From: Roseateles_E cavernae
Lineage (GTDB): Bacteria > Pseudomonadota > Gammaproteobacteria > Burkholderiales > Burkholderiaceae_C
Direction: 5' to 3'
Length of the DNA stretch: 64,000 nucleotides
Assembly (NCBI RefSeq): GCF_040187885.1
Contig: NZ_JBDPLH010000007.1
Location: 62,001 to 126,000, forward strand
Shown here in pieces: positions 36,233 through 45,349 of the stretch. Each line of letters begins with the position of its first letter. Position 1 is the first letter of the stretch. A model generated the notes under the pieces. It was not told the DNA's origin, searched no databases, and worked only from the letters and a program-made list of their open reading frames with translations. The translations under genes were made by a program, and so were the position numbers.

Positions 36233-38190
36233 GTGAGGGCCACCGCTTGCTTGGCGCCAGCCGGCTGGCTCAAGGTGCTGTTGCCGCCGTCGACCACCTG
36301 GCGCAAAAAGGCCTCGAACATCAGCAGGGTCCACAGCGGTGCGCTGTAGTCGCTGGCCCCGCTTTGATGGGCATCGACCAGATGGCGCAGATAGGCCGGG
36401 TTGAACCAACCGGTGGCAGCCAGGCGATCACCGAGCACCGCGTCGCGCACTCGGGCTCTCAAGGGGCCGCGGAACCAGCGCGCCAGCGGCACGGCAAAGC
36501 CCATCTTCGGGCGGTAGAGGATGTCGTCGCTGAGCTGCGGCTCCATCGCCTTCTTGAACAGGTATTTGCCTTCCTGGCCGCGGATCTTCAGGCTGGACGG
36601 CAGGGTCGCCAGCCATTCGACCAGCTCATGGTCCATCAGCGGCTCGCGCACTTCCAGCGAGTGGGCCATGCTGGCGCGGTCGACCTTGGTATTGATGTCG
36701 CCGACCAGATAGGTCTTGGTATCCAGGTACTGGATCAGGGCCAGCGGATCATCGGTGCCGGCTTTGGCAGCATGGCGGTCGAACACGGCCTCGGCGTTGT
36801 AGCCGGCCAGCTCGGTCTTGAAGCGCGGGCTGAACAGCTGCTCGCGCATTGGTCCGCGCAGGATGGAGATCGAATGGAAATAGGCCTCCACCGAGCTGCG
36901 CGCCATGCCTTCGAAAGTGGTCTTGGCGCGGAACACCCGCGGCGCCCAGTCGGCCTTCGGATAGAGGCGACCCAGCATGCCGAACAGCGGCTGGCGCAGC
37001 CCGGCCGGCAGCGCGCCGCGCATGCGCTCCTCCATCAGATGCATGCGGTAGCGACGGTAGCCGCCGAAGCTCTCGTCGCCGCCATCGCCGGACAGTGCCA
37101 CCGTCACATGCTTGCGCGCCAGCTGGCAGACGCGGTAGGTTGGGATCGCCGAGCTGTCGGCATAGGGCTCGTCGTAGAGCCGGGCCAGCAGATCGATCAG
37201 GTCGAAGTCGTCGCTCTTGACGGTCTCGACGCGATGGTTGGTCTGGTAGCGGTCGGCGACGATCTGGGCAAAGGCCGATTCGTTGAAGGCCGGGTCGTCG
37301 AAGGCGATCGAGCAGGTGTTGACCGGGCCGTTGGACAGGCCGGCCATGGTCGCGACCACCGCGCTGGAATCAACGCCGCCCGACAGGAAGGCGCCCAGAG
37401 GCACCTCGGCAATCATGCGCAGCCGCACCGACTCCTTGAGCCGCGCCTGCAGCTCGGCGCTGGCGTCCTCGACGCTCATCGGGTTGTCGAGCGTGAAGCG
37501 CACGTCCCAGAACTCCTTGGGCTCGGGCAGCGGCTCGCCCCGGCGCAGGCACAGGCTGTGGCCCGGCGAGAGCTTTCTGGCCTGCTTGAAGATGCAGCGC
37601 GGCTCGGCCACATAGCCCAGCGCGAAATACTCCTCGACCGCCAGCGGGTCCAGCTCACGCTTCATGCCGCCCTGGCCATCGTCATAGGCCAGCAGCGACT
37701 TCAGCTCGGAGCCGAACAGCAGATGGCCGTCGTCCAGCAGCGCGTAATACATGGGCTTGACGCCCAGGCGGTCACGCGCGATGAACAGGGTCTGCTTGTT
37801 GCGGTCCCAGATCGTGAACGCGAACATGCCGCGCAGGCGCTGCACGCAGGCCTCGCCCCAGGCCTCCCAGGCATGGACGATGACCTCGGTATCGCTCTTG
37901 GTGTGGAACTGGTAGCCCAGGCCCTGCAGCTCGCTCATCAGGCTCTGGTAGTTGTAGATCTCGCCGTTGAAGACGATGACCACCGAGCGGTCGGCGTTGA
38001 ACAAGGGCTGCTGGCCGGTCGCGATGTCGATGATGGACAGGCGGCGGTGACCGAAGCCCAGACCCGGCTCGGTATGCAGCGAGCCCTCGTCGGGGCCGCG
38101 ATGCCATTGCGAGTCGTTCATGCGCTGCAGCCGCGCGGGATCGATCTCGCGTGCGCTGCGGGTGTCAAAAATACCGGTGATTCCGCACAT
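36229..38190 (-). CDS. Exosortase A system-associated amidotransferase 1 (TIGR03108-like, AsnB family)
   Basis: A 653-residue asparagine-synthase-type amidotransferase. MCGITGIFDTRSAREID, QWHRGPDEGSLH and RLSIIDIATGQQPLF match the exosortase A subfamily. Cys2 is present, so glutamine is the likely nitrogen donor. The PP-loop is FLSGGVDSSAVV, with LSGDGGDESFGGYRRY and YRPKMGFAVPLA. It probably amidates a carboxylate in the exopolysaccharide, most simply a uronic acid; that is an inference. It lies between two exosortase-associated glycosyltransferase genes, 5 bp from the one upstream. Confidence 0.93.
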   Translation of the reverse strand: MCGITGIFDTRSAREIDPARLQRMNDSQWHRGPDEGSLHTEPGLGFGHRRLSIIDIATGQQPLFNADRSVVIVFNGEIYNYQSLMSELQGLGYQFHTKSDTEVIVHAWEAWGEACVQRLRGMFAFTIWDRNKQTLFIARDRLGVKPMYYALLDDGHLLFGSELKSLLAYDDGQGGMKRELDPLAVEEYFALGYVAEPRCIFKQARKLSPGHSLCLRRGEPLPEPKEFWDVRFTLDNPMSVEDASAELQARLKESVRLRMIAEVPLGAFLSGGVDSSAVVATMAGLSNGPVNTCSIAFDDPAFNESAFAQIVADRYQTNHRVETVKSDDFDLIDLLARLYDEPYADSSAIPTYRVCQLARKHVTVALSGDGGDESFGGYRRYRMHLMEERMRGALPAGLRQPLFGMLGRLYPKADWAPRVFRAKTTFEGMARSSVEAYFHSISILRGPMREQLFSPRFKTELAGYNAEAVFDRHAAKAGTDDPLALIQYLDTKTYLVGDINTKVDRASMAHSLEVREPLMDHELVEWLATLPSSLKIRGQEGKYLFKKAMEPQLSDDILYRPKMGFAVPLARWFRGPLRARVRDAVLGDRLAATGWFNPAYLRHLVDAHQSGASDYSAPLWTLLMFEAFLRQVVDGGNSTLSQPAGAKQAVALT

Positions 38191-38195
38191 GGTCG

Positions 38196-39371
38196 TCAGC
38201 TCTTGATCAATTGAATCCGCTCGGGCGCCCGGGCAGCCAGCAGCTCGTCGTAAAGGCCTTGGTAGCCCGCCACCATCACCGGCATCGCAAAGCGCTGCTC
38301 GACCGCCCGCCGGCCCGCCGCGCCCAGCCGGCGCGCCCGCTCGCCGTCATCGGCCAGCTCGATGATGCGCGCGGCCATGGACTGGGGGTCGGAGGGCGGC
38401 ACCAGAAAGCCGCTGCGGCCCTCCTCCACCAGTTCCACATTGCCGCCCACCGCGGTCGCGATGACCGGCAGACCGCAGGCCATCGCTTCCAGAATGGTGT
38501 TGGAAACGCCTTCGGCCAGCGAGGGCAAGACAAAGCAGTCCAGCGCACGCATCCAGCCGGCCACATCACCGCGCTCGCCGGGCAGCCAGGCCAGCTCGGC
38601 CACGCCGGCCTCGGCCAGCAGTTGCAGCACCTGCTCGCGCAGCGGGCCCTCGCCGGCCATCACCAGGCGCAGCCGGGGCCGCAGATCGGGGCGCTGCTGC
38701 AAGGCCAGCGCAAAGGCGCGGGCCAGATTCGTCTGGTCCTTGACGGTCTGCATGCGGCCCACGGTGCCGATGATGAAATGCTCGGGCGCGCCGAAGGCGC
38801 AGCCGGCCAGCGCCTCGCGCTGCGCGGCCGGCTGGAAGCGCCGGATGTCGACGCCGTTGTAGATCTGGCGAATCGACGCTTCGGGCAGGCCGACCTTGCC
38901 ATGCAGATAGCCGGCCAGATCGCGCGACAGCGCGACGAAGCGGTGTACGAACAGGCCATAGAGACGGCGCAGCCGCTGGTAGCCGCGGTGCGTGCCGTCC
39001 AGGTCGCCGACATCGCGGCCATGCTCGCCATGCACACGCACCGGCACGCCGGCCGCCCAGGCCGGCACCACCACCTCCAGCGCGGCCAGATTGCGGGTGT
39101 GCACGACGGCCGGCCTGAGCTCGCGCAGCAGACGGTAGAGCTTGGGGTAGAGCCAGAAGCCATGGCCCGGCGGCTTGTGCAGCGCGATGAACTGCACATC
39201 GCTGCGGCGCACCCGTTGCCGGAACTCGGTCACCTCGGTCAGCGCCAGCACCGCATGGCGGTAAGCCCGCGGGTCCATCTCGTTGATCAGATTCACCACC
39301 CCGTTCTCAAGCCCGCCGGTATCGAAGCGATACACGACGTGCAGGATCAGCGGGCGGCGATCATCACTCAT
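38196..39371 (-). CDS. Exosortase A-associated glycosyltransferase (TIGR03088-like, stp2)
   Basis: A 391-residue GT4 protein. LILHVVYRFDTGGLENGVVN at the N-terminus is characteristic of the family. HFIIGTVGRMQTVKDQ and the donor-binding VLPSLAEGVSNTILEAMACG complete the fold. It is 3 bp from the dehydrogenase stop and 5 bp from the amidotransferase start, so it is operonic. It acts in the cytoplasm in building the repeat unit. Confidence 0.93.
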   Translation of the reverse strand: MSDDRRPLILHVVYRFDTGGLENGVVNLINEMDPRAYRHAVLALTEVTEFRQRVRRSDVQFIALHKPPGHGFWLYPKLYRLLRELRPAVVHTRNLAALEVVVPAWAAGVPVRVHGEHGRDVGDLDGTHRGYQRLRRLYGLFVHRFVALSRDLAGYLHGKVGLPEASIRQIYNGVDIRRFQPAAQREALAGCAFGAPEHFIIGTVGRMQTVKDQTNLARAFALALQQRPDLRPRLRLVMAGEGPLREQVLQLLAEAGVAELAWLPGERGDVAGWMRALDCFVLPSLAEGVSNTILEAMACGLPVIATAVGGNVELVEEGRSGFLVPPSDPQSMAARIIELADDGERARRLGAAGRRAVEQRFAMPVMVAGYQGLYDELLAARAPERIQLIKS

Positions 39372-39374
39372 CGT

Positions 39375-40658
39375 TCACAGACGCCAGACCTTGTAGCCGG
39401 CCTCGATCAGGGCCGGTGCATCGAAGGCCGCCTTGACATCGATGAAGGCACCGTTCTTGACCAGCTTCTTGCCGAGGTCGTCAACGCCCAGCGCGGCATA
39501 CTCCTTGTGCGCGACCGCCGCGACGATGGCGTCGGCGCGCGGCAGCTCGTCCCAGGGCAGCAGGCGCACGCCATACTCATGCATCGCCTCCTCGGCCTCG
39601 GCCTGCGGGTCGGTCACGAAGACCTCGACCCCATAGGTCTTCAGCTCGTTGATGATGTCGATCACCTTGGAGTTGCGCAGATCGCCGCAGTTCTCCTTGA
39701 AGGTCAGGCCCAGCACATTGACCCGGGCGCCCTTGATATAGCTGCCGCTGGCGATCATGTGCTTGATGGTCTGCTCGGCGATGAACTTGCCCATGCTGTC
39801 GTTGATGCGCCGGCCCGCCAGGATGACCTGGGGGTGGTAGCCGATCATGTCGGCCTTGTGCGTCAGGTAGTAGGGGTCGACGCCGATGCAGTGGCCGCCG
39901 ACCAGGCCCGGCTTGAACTTCAGGAAGTTCCACTTGGTGCCGGCGGCTTCCAGCACCTCGCTGGTGTCGATGCCCAGCTTGTCGAAGATGATGGCCAGCT
40001 CGTTCATCAGCGCGATGTTCAGGTCGCGCTGGGTGTTCTCGATCACCTTGGCGGCTTCGGCCGCCTTGATGCTGGAGGCCCGGTGCACGCCCGGGATGAT
40101 GATGGTCTCGTAGAGCTTGGCGACCTTGTCCAGCGTGGCCGGCGTGTCGCCGGAGACGATCTTCAGGATCTTGGTCAGCGTGTGTTCCTTGTCACCCGGG
40201 TTGATGCGCTCGGGGCTGTAGCCGACGAAGAAGTCCTCTTTCCACTTCAGGCCCGACTCGCGCTCCAGCACCGGGATGCAGACCTCCTCGGTGGCGCCGG
40301 GGTAGACGGTGCTCTCATAGACCACGGTCACGCCCTTCTTCATATGGCGGCCGACGCTGGTGCTGGAGCCGATCAGCGGGCGGAAGTCGGGGATATGGGC
40401 TTCGTCCACCGGTGTCGGCACGGCGACGATGATGATGTCGGCCTCGGCCAGCAAGGCCGGGTCGGCGGTGTAGACCGCGTGGGTGGCCTCGCGCACCTGT
40501 TCGTCGCTGAGTTCGCGCGAAGGATCGACACCGCGCTGGCAGGACTCGACCTTGGCCTGCGCAATATCGAAACCGATGGTGCGCATATGCTTGCCGAATT
40601 CCACCACCAGGGGCAGGCCCACATAACCCAGGCCGATCACCGCTACCGTCGAGCTCAT
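39375..40658 (-). CDS. Nucleotide-sugar dehydrogenase, UDP-HexNAc 6-dehydrogenase type (WbpO/TviB-like)
   Basis: A 427-residue UDP-sugar dehydrogenase. TVAVIGLGYVGLPLVVEFG binds NAD, ESTVYPGATEEVCIPVLE is the second block, and the catalytic Cys257 is in LVGGHCIGVDPYYLT. The pattern fits enzymes that oxidise UDP-GalNAc or UDP-GlcNAc-type sugars; ManNAc is possible given WecB in the same operon. Start: the ATG at 40658 has an AAGGA sequence 7 bp upstream, so it is preferred over the in-frame ATG at 40676. It differs from the AlgD-like enzyme at 30.5 kb, so two different uronic acids are likely. Confidence 0.9.
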   Translation of the reverse strand: MSSTVAVIGLGYVGLPLVVEFGKHMRTIGFDIAQAKVESCQRGVDPSRELSDEQVREATHAVYTADPALLAEADIIIVAVPTPVDEAHIPDFRPLIGSSTSVGRHMKKGVTVVYESTVYPGATEEVCIPVLERESGLKWKEDFFVGYSPERINPGDKEHTLTKILKIVSGDTPATLDKVAKLYETIIIPGVHRASSIKAAEAAKVIENTQRDLNIALMNELAIIFDKLGIDTSEVLEAAGTKWNFLKFKPGLVGGHCIGVDPYYLTHKADMIGYHPQVILAGRRINDSMGKFIAEQTIKHMIASGSYIKGARVNVLGLTFKENCGDLRNSKVIDIINELKTYGVEVFVTDPQAEAEEAMHEYGVRLLPWDELPRADAIVAAVAHKEYAALGVDDLGKKLVKNGAFIDVKAAFDAPALIEAGYKVWRL

Positions 40659-40699
40659 CGCTTGTTCCTTGTTCATCCCAGATGCCTATGCGGCGGCTG

Positions 40700-42256
40700 T
40701 CAGCGCGCCGCGTCTTTTTTAGCTTGCTGCAGCTGCGCCTCGATGGCGCCCCAGTTCTGCTGCAAAAAGTTCTGCAGCAGCGCTTGCGCCGATGCCGCAT
40801 TGTCCGTGTCTTTGACCGTGTAGACGATGACCGCCGCAGCGTCATCGCCGCGCCCGCTCAGGCGCTGCCAGGCGCCATACAGCTTGGCCCGTACATCACT
40901 GGCCGTCAGGCGGCCGTCGATCCAGTAGAACTGCCAGACCAGCAGCCGGGTGCCGGCCGAGCGCAGCTCGGTGCCGCGCAGCCGCAGGTCCTGGCCGTCC
41001 AGGCTCAAGGTCTGGCCCTGGTCGCCCATGCGCGTCCATTGCTTGTCCTCGGATCGCACCAGCTGATTCAGGGAGCTGACCAGCTTGCTGTCATAGGTCT
41101 GGCCGCGGTAGTAGGCGATATGCAGCCCGACCGGCTGCTGCATCTGCCCGATATAGGCTGCCTGCAGCTCGGCCGTCGGCTTGCGGTAGAGCGGTGTCCA
41201 GTCCGGCAGGCCGGTCTGGCCGGTTGGGGTTTCGGCCCAGGCCTGCAGCTTGGGCGCTGTCAGCGCCGGCGCGCGCCCGGCGCTGCCGCCGGGCAGCAGC
41301 GTCAATGCCGCCAGCGGCAGCAGCGCAATCAGCAGAGCCAGCAGCGCGCCCATCCAGACGGCTTGTGAGCCCGGCCGGGCCGGCACCGTCGGCAGCGCGA
41401 CGGACGCCAGCGGCTCGGCCCAGCGCGCGCCTATCATGAACATGGCCAGCATGATGATGCCGAAGAACACCCAGCCATAGACCAGATGGTCGGCGCCGGT
41501 GGCGATCGCGTTGTCGGACAGATGGCCCAGCATCACGATGATGTAGGCGCGCAGCCAGTTCGCCAGCAGCGGCAAGGCAAAGGCGAAGGCAATGAAGACC
41601 AGACGCCGGCGCAGCGAGTTGTAGTTCAGGTAGGCGAACAAGGTGCCCACCATGCCCGAAGCCATCAGATAGCGCAGGCCGCTGCAGGCCTCGACCACCG
41701 ACCAGTTGCCCGAGGGGATCACGAATTGCAGGCCTTCGCGGTAGACCGGCACACCGCTCGCGCGCAGTGCGGCCACGGTGAAGTCGGCCGTCGCCTCCAT
41801 CAGCGCGGGCATCATGAACTCGCCGATCGGTACGGCAAAGAACAGGAAAGCCAGCGGAAAGGCGATCTGCCAGGCGACCCGGTGACCCAGCACCAGGGGC
41901 ACGCTGAGCACCAGCATGGCGACCAGGGCCAGCTGGGTCAGCGCATTGACCGCGACCAGATCGCCCAGCAGCCAGGCCAGAGCGGCCGCCAGAAAGGGGA
42001 TGGCAAACCAGCAGCTCGGCTGCGGGACAAGCCGGGCCAGGGCCTCGCGCTGGCGCCAGATCAGCCACAGCGAAATCGGCGGCACGACAAAGGCATGGGC
42101 GAATGTGTCCGAGCGCTGCCAGATGCCCACCATCGCCAGACCGGTCTCGCGAAACAGCAGCAGCACGAGCAGGAGCAGCAGCCCGAACAGCGGCAGCGCC
42201 CAGCGCCAGGCCTGCGGCAGCGATGGGGCGGACAGCTGCGGAGCCACGCTGCTCAT
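40700..42256 (-). CDS. xrtA: Exosortase A (XrtA/EpsH) with fused EpsI domain
   Basis: The transpeptidase-like membrane protease that cuts PEP-CTERM sorting signals. Residues 1-~290 contain about eight membrane segments and the exosortase triad: Cys191 (VVEACSGLRYL), Arg236 (LANWLRAYIIVM) and His257 (GADHLVYGW). Residues ~330-518 form an EpsI-like periplasmic domain (AWAETPTGQTGLPDWTPLY, YYRGQTYDSKLVS), which in other species may be a separate gene. The ATG at 42256 gives the expected N-terminus. Its likely substrate in this window is the PEP-CTERM protein at 54.7 kb. It lies between FemAB (39 bp) and the dehydrogenase (41 bp). Confidence 0.96.
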   Translation of the reverse strand: MSSVAPQLSAPSLPQAWRWALPLFGLLLLLVLLLFRETGLAMVGIWQRSDTFAHAFVVPPISLWLIWRQREALARLVPQPSCWFAIPFLAAALAWLLGDLVAVNALTQLALVAMLVLSVPLVLGHRVAWQIAFPLAFLFFAVPIGEFMMPALMEATADFTVAALRASGVPVYREGLQFVIPSGNWSVVEACSGLRYLMASGMVGTLFAYLNYNSLRRRLVFIAFAFALPLLANWLRAYIIVMLGHLSDNAIATGADHLVYGWVFFGIIMLAMFMIGARWAEPLASVALPTVPARPGSQAVWMGALLALLIALLPLAALTLLPGGSAGRAPALTAPKLQAWAETPTGQTGLPDWTPLYRKPTAELQAAYIGQMQQPVGLHIAYYRGQTYDSKLVSSLNQLVRSEDKQWTRMGDQGQTLSLDGQDLRLRGTELRSAGTRLLVWQFYWIDGRLTASDVRAKLYGAWQRLSGRGDDAAAVIVYTVKDTDNAASAQALLQNFLQQNWGAIEAQLQQAKKDAAR

Positions 42257-42295
42257 GCGAATCCCGACCGGTGCAGCACGGACATCGTCGCCTCC

Positions 42296-43342
42296 TCAGC
42301 CAAGATTGCGAACGATGAAAGGACCCAACCAGTTCGCCCAGGCCAAGGGCATGCGGCGCCAGGTCTTGATCAGGAGCTGGTACTTGGCGTTGGACGGGTT
42401 GTTCTGAGGCACGGTGTCGCGCTTGTAGAGGCAGTATTCGTAGGTCAGCGGCGTCGGCTCGAAGCCCCAGTTCTTCTTGAAGGCGTAGGAACCGGTGCCC
42501 TGCTTGCTGCGGCCGTAGTCGAAGACCTTCAGTCCACGTGCACAGGCCAGCCGCATCAGTTCCCAGTATTTGAAGTCATTGGCGGCCAGTTCGCGCGCCG
42601 CCTCGGCATCGCCGGCATAGTAGGGCAGCACTTCGTCACGGAAATAAAAGCTCACCACCGAACTGAGGGGGGTGCCCTGGGCATCGGTGACCGTCAGCAC
42701 CTCGCAGTCGCTCCCGAACTCGCGCAGCAAGGCCTCGAAATAGCGCCTGGGCATGGCCGGCGTGCCATGGCGGTGCACATTGTCGGCATACAGCGCAAAG
42801 AAGCGGCCGGCGTCGGCATCGAGATGGCTTTGCAGCCCGTTCTTGATGCCTTTGCGCACCATCGCGCGCTGCTTGCGCGGGATGGCCAGCATATTGGCCT
42901 CCTCCTCGGGCAGGATCTCCTTGCGGAATGTCACATAGAGATCCTGGCGCGGCCAGTCGCTGTGGCGGGGCTGCACATGGCGCAGCTCCAGATGATCGGC
43001 GCCGAGTTCCTTGGCAATGCGCTGGGCCTCGTCCTCCAGCGCCTGGGCCGCAGCTTCGGTCTCGGCGGCCACGCCGCCATAGACGCCAAAGGGCAGGCTC
43101 ACCAGCGCATGGCCGAACAGCAGGCTCTTGACCTGGGCCAGCGGCAGCACGCCCTCGATACGGCCGTCGCGCTCGGCATAGAGAAAGAAGCAGCGGTGGC
43201 CGAAGACCTCGCCGACCAGGCGCTGCCAGCCGGCGCGGTGGAAGAAGCTTGCCTGCGGGCAGGCCAGCACGAAGGCATCCCAGGCCGACACGGCCGGGCC
43301 ATCGCCCGCCTGCAGGCGTCGGACGGTGACTGCGGCGCTCAT
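42296..43342 (-). CDS. FemAB family protein, XrtA/PEP-CTERM system-associated (TIGR03019-like)
   Basis: A 348-residue FemAB/GNAT-superfamily protein. ACPQASFFHRAGWQRLV, LPFGVYGGVAAETEAA, IPRKQRAMVRKGIKNGL and FDYGRSKQGTGSYAFKKNWG are typical of the XrtA-associated family. FemAB proteins transfer amino acids from aminoacyl-tRNA to peptidoglycan; here the acceptor is unknown and may be the exopolysaccharide. It overlaps the deacetylase stop by 4 bp (ATGA) and precedes xrtA. Confidence 0.93.
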   Translation of the reverse strand: MSAAVTVRRLQAGDGPAVSAWDAFVLACPQASFFHRAGWQRLVGEVFGHRCFFLYAERDGRIEGVLPLAQVKSLLFGHALVSLPFGVYGGVAAETEAAAQALEDEAQRIAKELGADHLELRHVQPRHSDWPRQDLYVTFRKEILPEEEANMLAIPRKQRAMVRKGIKNGLQSHLDADAGRFFALYADNVHRHGTPAMPRRYFEALLREFGSDCEVLTVTDAQGTPLSSVVSFYFRDEVLPYYAGDAEAARELAANDFKYWELMRLACARGLKVFDYGRSKQGTGSYAFKKNWGFEPTPLTYEYCLYKRDTVPQNNPSNAKYQLLIKTWRRMPLAWANWLGPFIVRNLG

Positions 43343-44202
43343 CGATGGATCGCCGCGGTCTGACCCAGAAAGATCTCGTCCATCCGGCCCCAGGCAAAGT
43401 CCTGCAGCAGCCGCGCGATGCGGGCCTCGGTGCGGGGAATGTTGACGTAGTGCCGAAAGCGCGTCTTGGCGTCGATGCCGGCCACGCGCGGCTGGTCAAC
43501 ATCGATCTCCCAGGGATGGAAATAGAACACCGCCGACTGCTGGTCGACCCGGTTGACCTGGGCTATCAGCCAGCGCGACAGCGCATAAGGCAGCAGCCGG
43601 AAATAGCCACCACCGCTGGAGGGCAGGTTCTTGCCGCCCAGGCGCAGGGTCGTCACCGGCACCTCCAGCAAGCCCTCGCGCACCGGATAGGCAAAGCGCG
43701 GCGAGTCGGGCATGCCGTAGTGGTCGTGCTGGATCGGGTAGACGCTGGAGCTGTAGCGATAGCCGGCGGCCAGCAACTCATCGAAGGCCCAGAGATTGCC
43801 CTTGCCGATCGAGAAGCTCGGCGCGCGGTAGCCCAGCACCGGGCTGCCGCCGATGTCTTCGAGCAGGGCCTTGGCGCGCGTGATATCGCTGCGGAAGGCC
43901 TGCGGGCTCAGATCGCTGGCACGCTCGTGGCCGTAGCCGTGGCTGGCCAGTTCATGACCGCCGGCGACGATGCGACGCACCAGCGCCGGATAGCGCTGCG
44001 CCACCCAACCCAGCGTGAAGAAGGTGGCATGGGTGTCGCTGGCCTCCAGCAAGGCCAGGATGCGCTCGACATTGCGCTCGACCCGGCATTCGCGCGCGTC
44101 CCAGTCGCTGCGGGCGATGTAGGGCGCGAAGGCCGAGACCTGGAAGTAGTCTTCCACGTCTATCGTCATCGCATTGCGCGGCTGGCGGCTGGGCATCAAC
44201 AT
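43339..44202 (-). CDS. XrtA system polysaccharide deacetylase (TIGR03006-like)
   Basis: A 287-residue NodB-type deacetylase. AMTIDVEDYFQVSAFAPYI is the exosortase-subfamily N-terminus; HATFFTLGW, SHGYGHE, GYRAPSFSIG and FYFHPWEIDVDQP are catalytic blocks. The start is the ATG at 44202 with a GAGAG sequence about 9 bp upstream; a second ATG follows two codons later. It may remove N-acetyl groups from HexNAc residues of the polymer. It is 13 bp downstream of wecB. Confidence 0.93.
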   Translation of the reverse strand: MLMPSRQPRNAMTIDVEDYFQVSAFAPYIARSDWDARECRVERNVERILALLEASDTHATFFTLGWVAQRYPALVRRIVAGGHELASHGYGHERASDLSPQAFRSDITRAKALLEDIGGSPVLGYRAPSFSIGKGNLWAFDELLAAGYRYSSSVYPIQHDHYGMPDSPRFAYPVREGLLEVPVTTLRLGGKNLPSSGGGYFRLLPYALSRWLIAQVNRVDQQSAVFYFHPWEIDVDQPRVAGIDAKTRFRHYVNIPRTEARIARLLQDFAWGRMDEIFLGQTAAIHR

Positions 44203-44215
44203 AGGGCTGCTCTCG

Positions 44216-45349
44216 TCAAGGTTTGAGCCATTGCCACAAATCGGCGGCGATGCGCTCGGCGGCATGGCCGTCCCAGTATTCGGGCACACGGCCGCGCTTG
44301 CCCTGGCCGGCCAGCACTTCGGCCACGCCACGCAGCAAGGCCTCGCCGTCCAGCCCGATCAGGGTGTTGGTGCCTTGCTCCACCGTGATCGGACGCTCGG
44401 TGTTCTCGCGCAGGGTCAGGCAGGGCACGCCCAGCGCCGTGGTCTCTTCCTGCAGGCCGCCGGAGTCGGTCAACACGATGGCGGCGCCGGCCATCAGGCC
44501 CAGCATCTCCAGATAGCCCTGGGGCGGCAGCAAGGCCACGCGGGCCGGATCCAGCATGGACTGCAGGCCGAAGCGCTCGATATTGCTGCGGGTGCGCGGG
44601 TGCAGCGCAAACACCAGGGGCAGGTCTTGCGCGACCTGGGCCAGCAGGCCCAGCAAGTGCTTCAGGGTCGCGGCCTCATCGACATTCGACGGGCGGTGCA
44701 GCGTGACGACGCCGTAAGCCCCGGACACCAGCGCCGGATCCAAGCCATGGTCGCGCAGGGTCTGCGCCGGCGCGCGCGCCAGCGGCCGGCTGGCCTCCAA
44801 CGAGTCGATCATCACATTGCCGGCGAAGCAGACCCGCTCCAGCGCGATGCCCTCGCGCGCCAGATTGTCGGCGGCGCTGCGCTCGGTGGTGTAGAGGCGG
44901 TCGGCCACCTGATCGGTCAGCAGGCGGTTGATCTCCTCGGGCATCTTGCGGTCATAGCTGCGCAGGCCGGCCTCGACATGAGCCACCGGCACCCCCTTCT
45001 TGACCGCCACCAGCGTGCAGGCCAGGGTCGAATTGACATCGCCGACCACCAGCACACAGGAAGGCTTGTGCTCATCCAGCGCCGGCTCGAAACGGCGCAT
45101 CACCTCGGCGGTCTGCAGCGCGTGGCTGCCGGAGCCGACCTCGAGATTCAGGTCCGGCTGCGGCAGGCCCAGGTCGACAAAGAGCTTCTTGCTCATATCG
45201 GTGTCGTAATGCTGGCCGGTATGCACCAGCAGGGCCGGAATCGGTGGCTGATGAGCGGCCAGCGCGCGCAGGATGGGCGCCATCTTCATGAAGTTGGGCC
45301 GCGCGCCCACCACGCACATCACGGGGGCCAGTGTCACTGCGTCTGTCAT
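44216..45349 (-). CDS. wecB: UDP-N-acetylglucosamine 2-epimerase (non-hydrolysing)
   Basis: A 377-residue WecB/MnaA enzyme that interconverts UDP-GlcNAc and UDP-ManNAc. CVVGARPNFMKMAPILRAL, VHTGQHYDTDMS, HVEAGLRSYDRKMPEEINR (with the E-E/N-R site), HPRTRSNIERFG and TDSGGLQEE are all present. The start is the ATG at 45349, which overlaps the upstream ATPase stop (ATGA). Together with the UDP-sugar dehydrogenase it could give UDP-ManNAcA. It is a standard member of the XrtA gene order. Confidence 0.95.
   Translation of the reverse strand: MTDAVTLAPVMCVVGARPNFMKMAPILRALAAHQPPIPALLVHTGQHYDTDMSKKLFVDLGLPQPDLNLEVGSGSHALQTAEVMRRFEPALDEHKPSCVLVVGDVNSTLACTLVAVKKGVPVAHVEAGLRSYDRKMPEEINRLLTDQVADRLYTTERSAADNLAREGIALERVCFAGNVMIDSLEASRPLARAPAQTLRDHGLDPALVSGAYGVVTLHRPSNVDEAATLKHLLGLLAQVAQDLPLVFALHPRTRSNIERFGLQSMLDPARVALLPPQGYLEMLGLMAGAAIVLTDSGGLQEETTALGVPCLTLRENTERPITVEQGTNTLIGLDGEALLRGVAEVLAGQGKRGRVPEYWDGHAAERIAADLWQWLKP

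Noticed and set aside
33209..36349. A 1046-codon open frame antisense to the amidotransferase and glycosyltransferase genes
   Set aside because: It is rich in Gln/His/Arg/Ala with no domain features and lies over well-supported genes; long antisense frames are common in GC-rich DNA.
38211..40823. An 870-codon open frame antisense to the glycosyltransferase and dehydrogenase genes
   Set aside because: Same reason: composition of a shadow frame, opposite genes with clear catalytic motifs.
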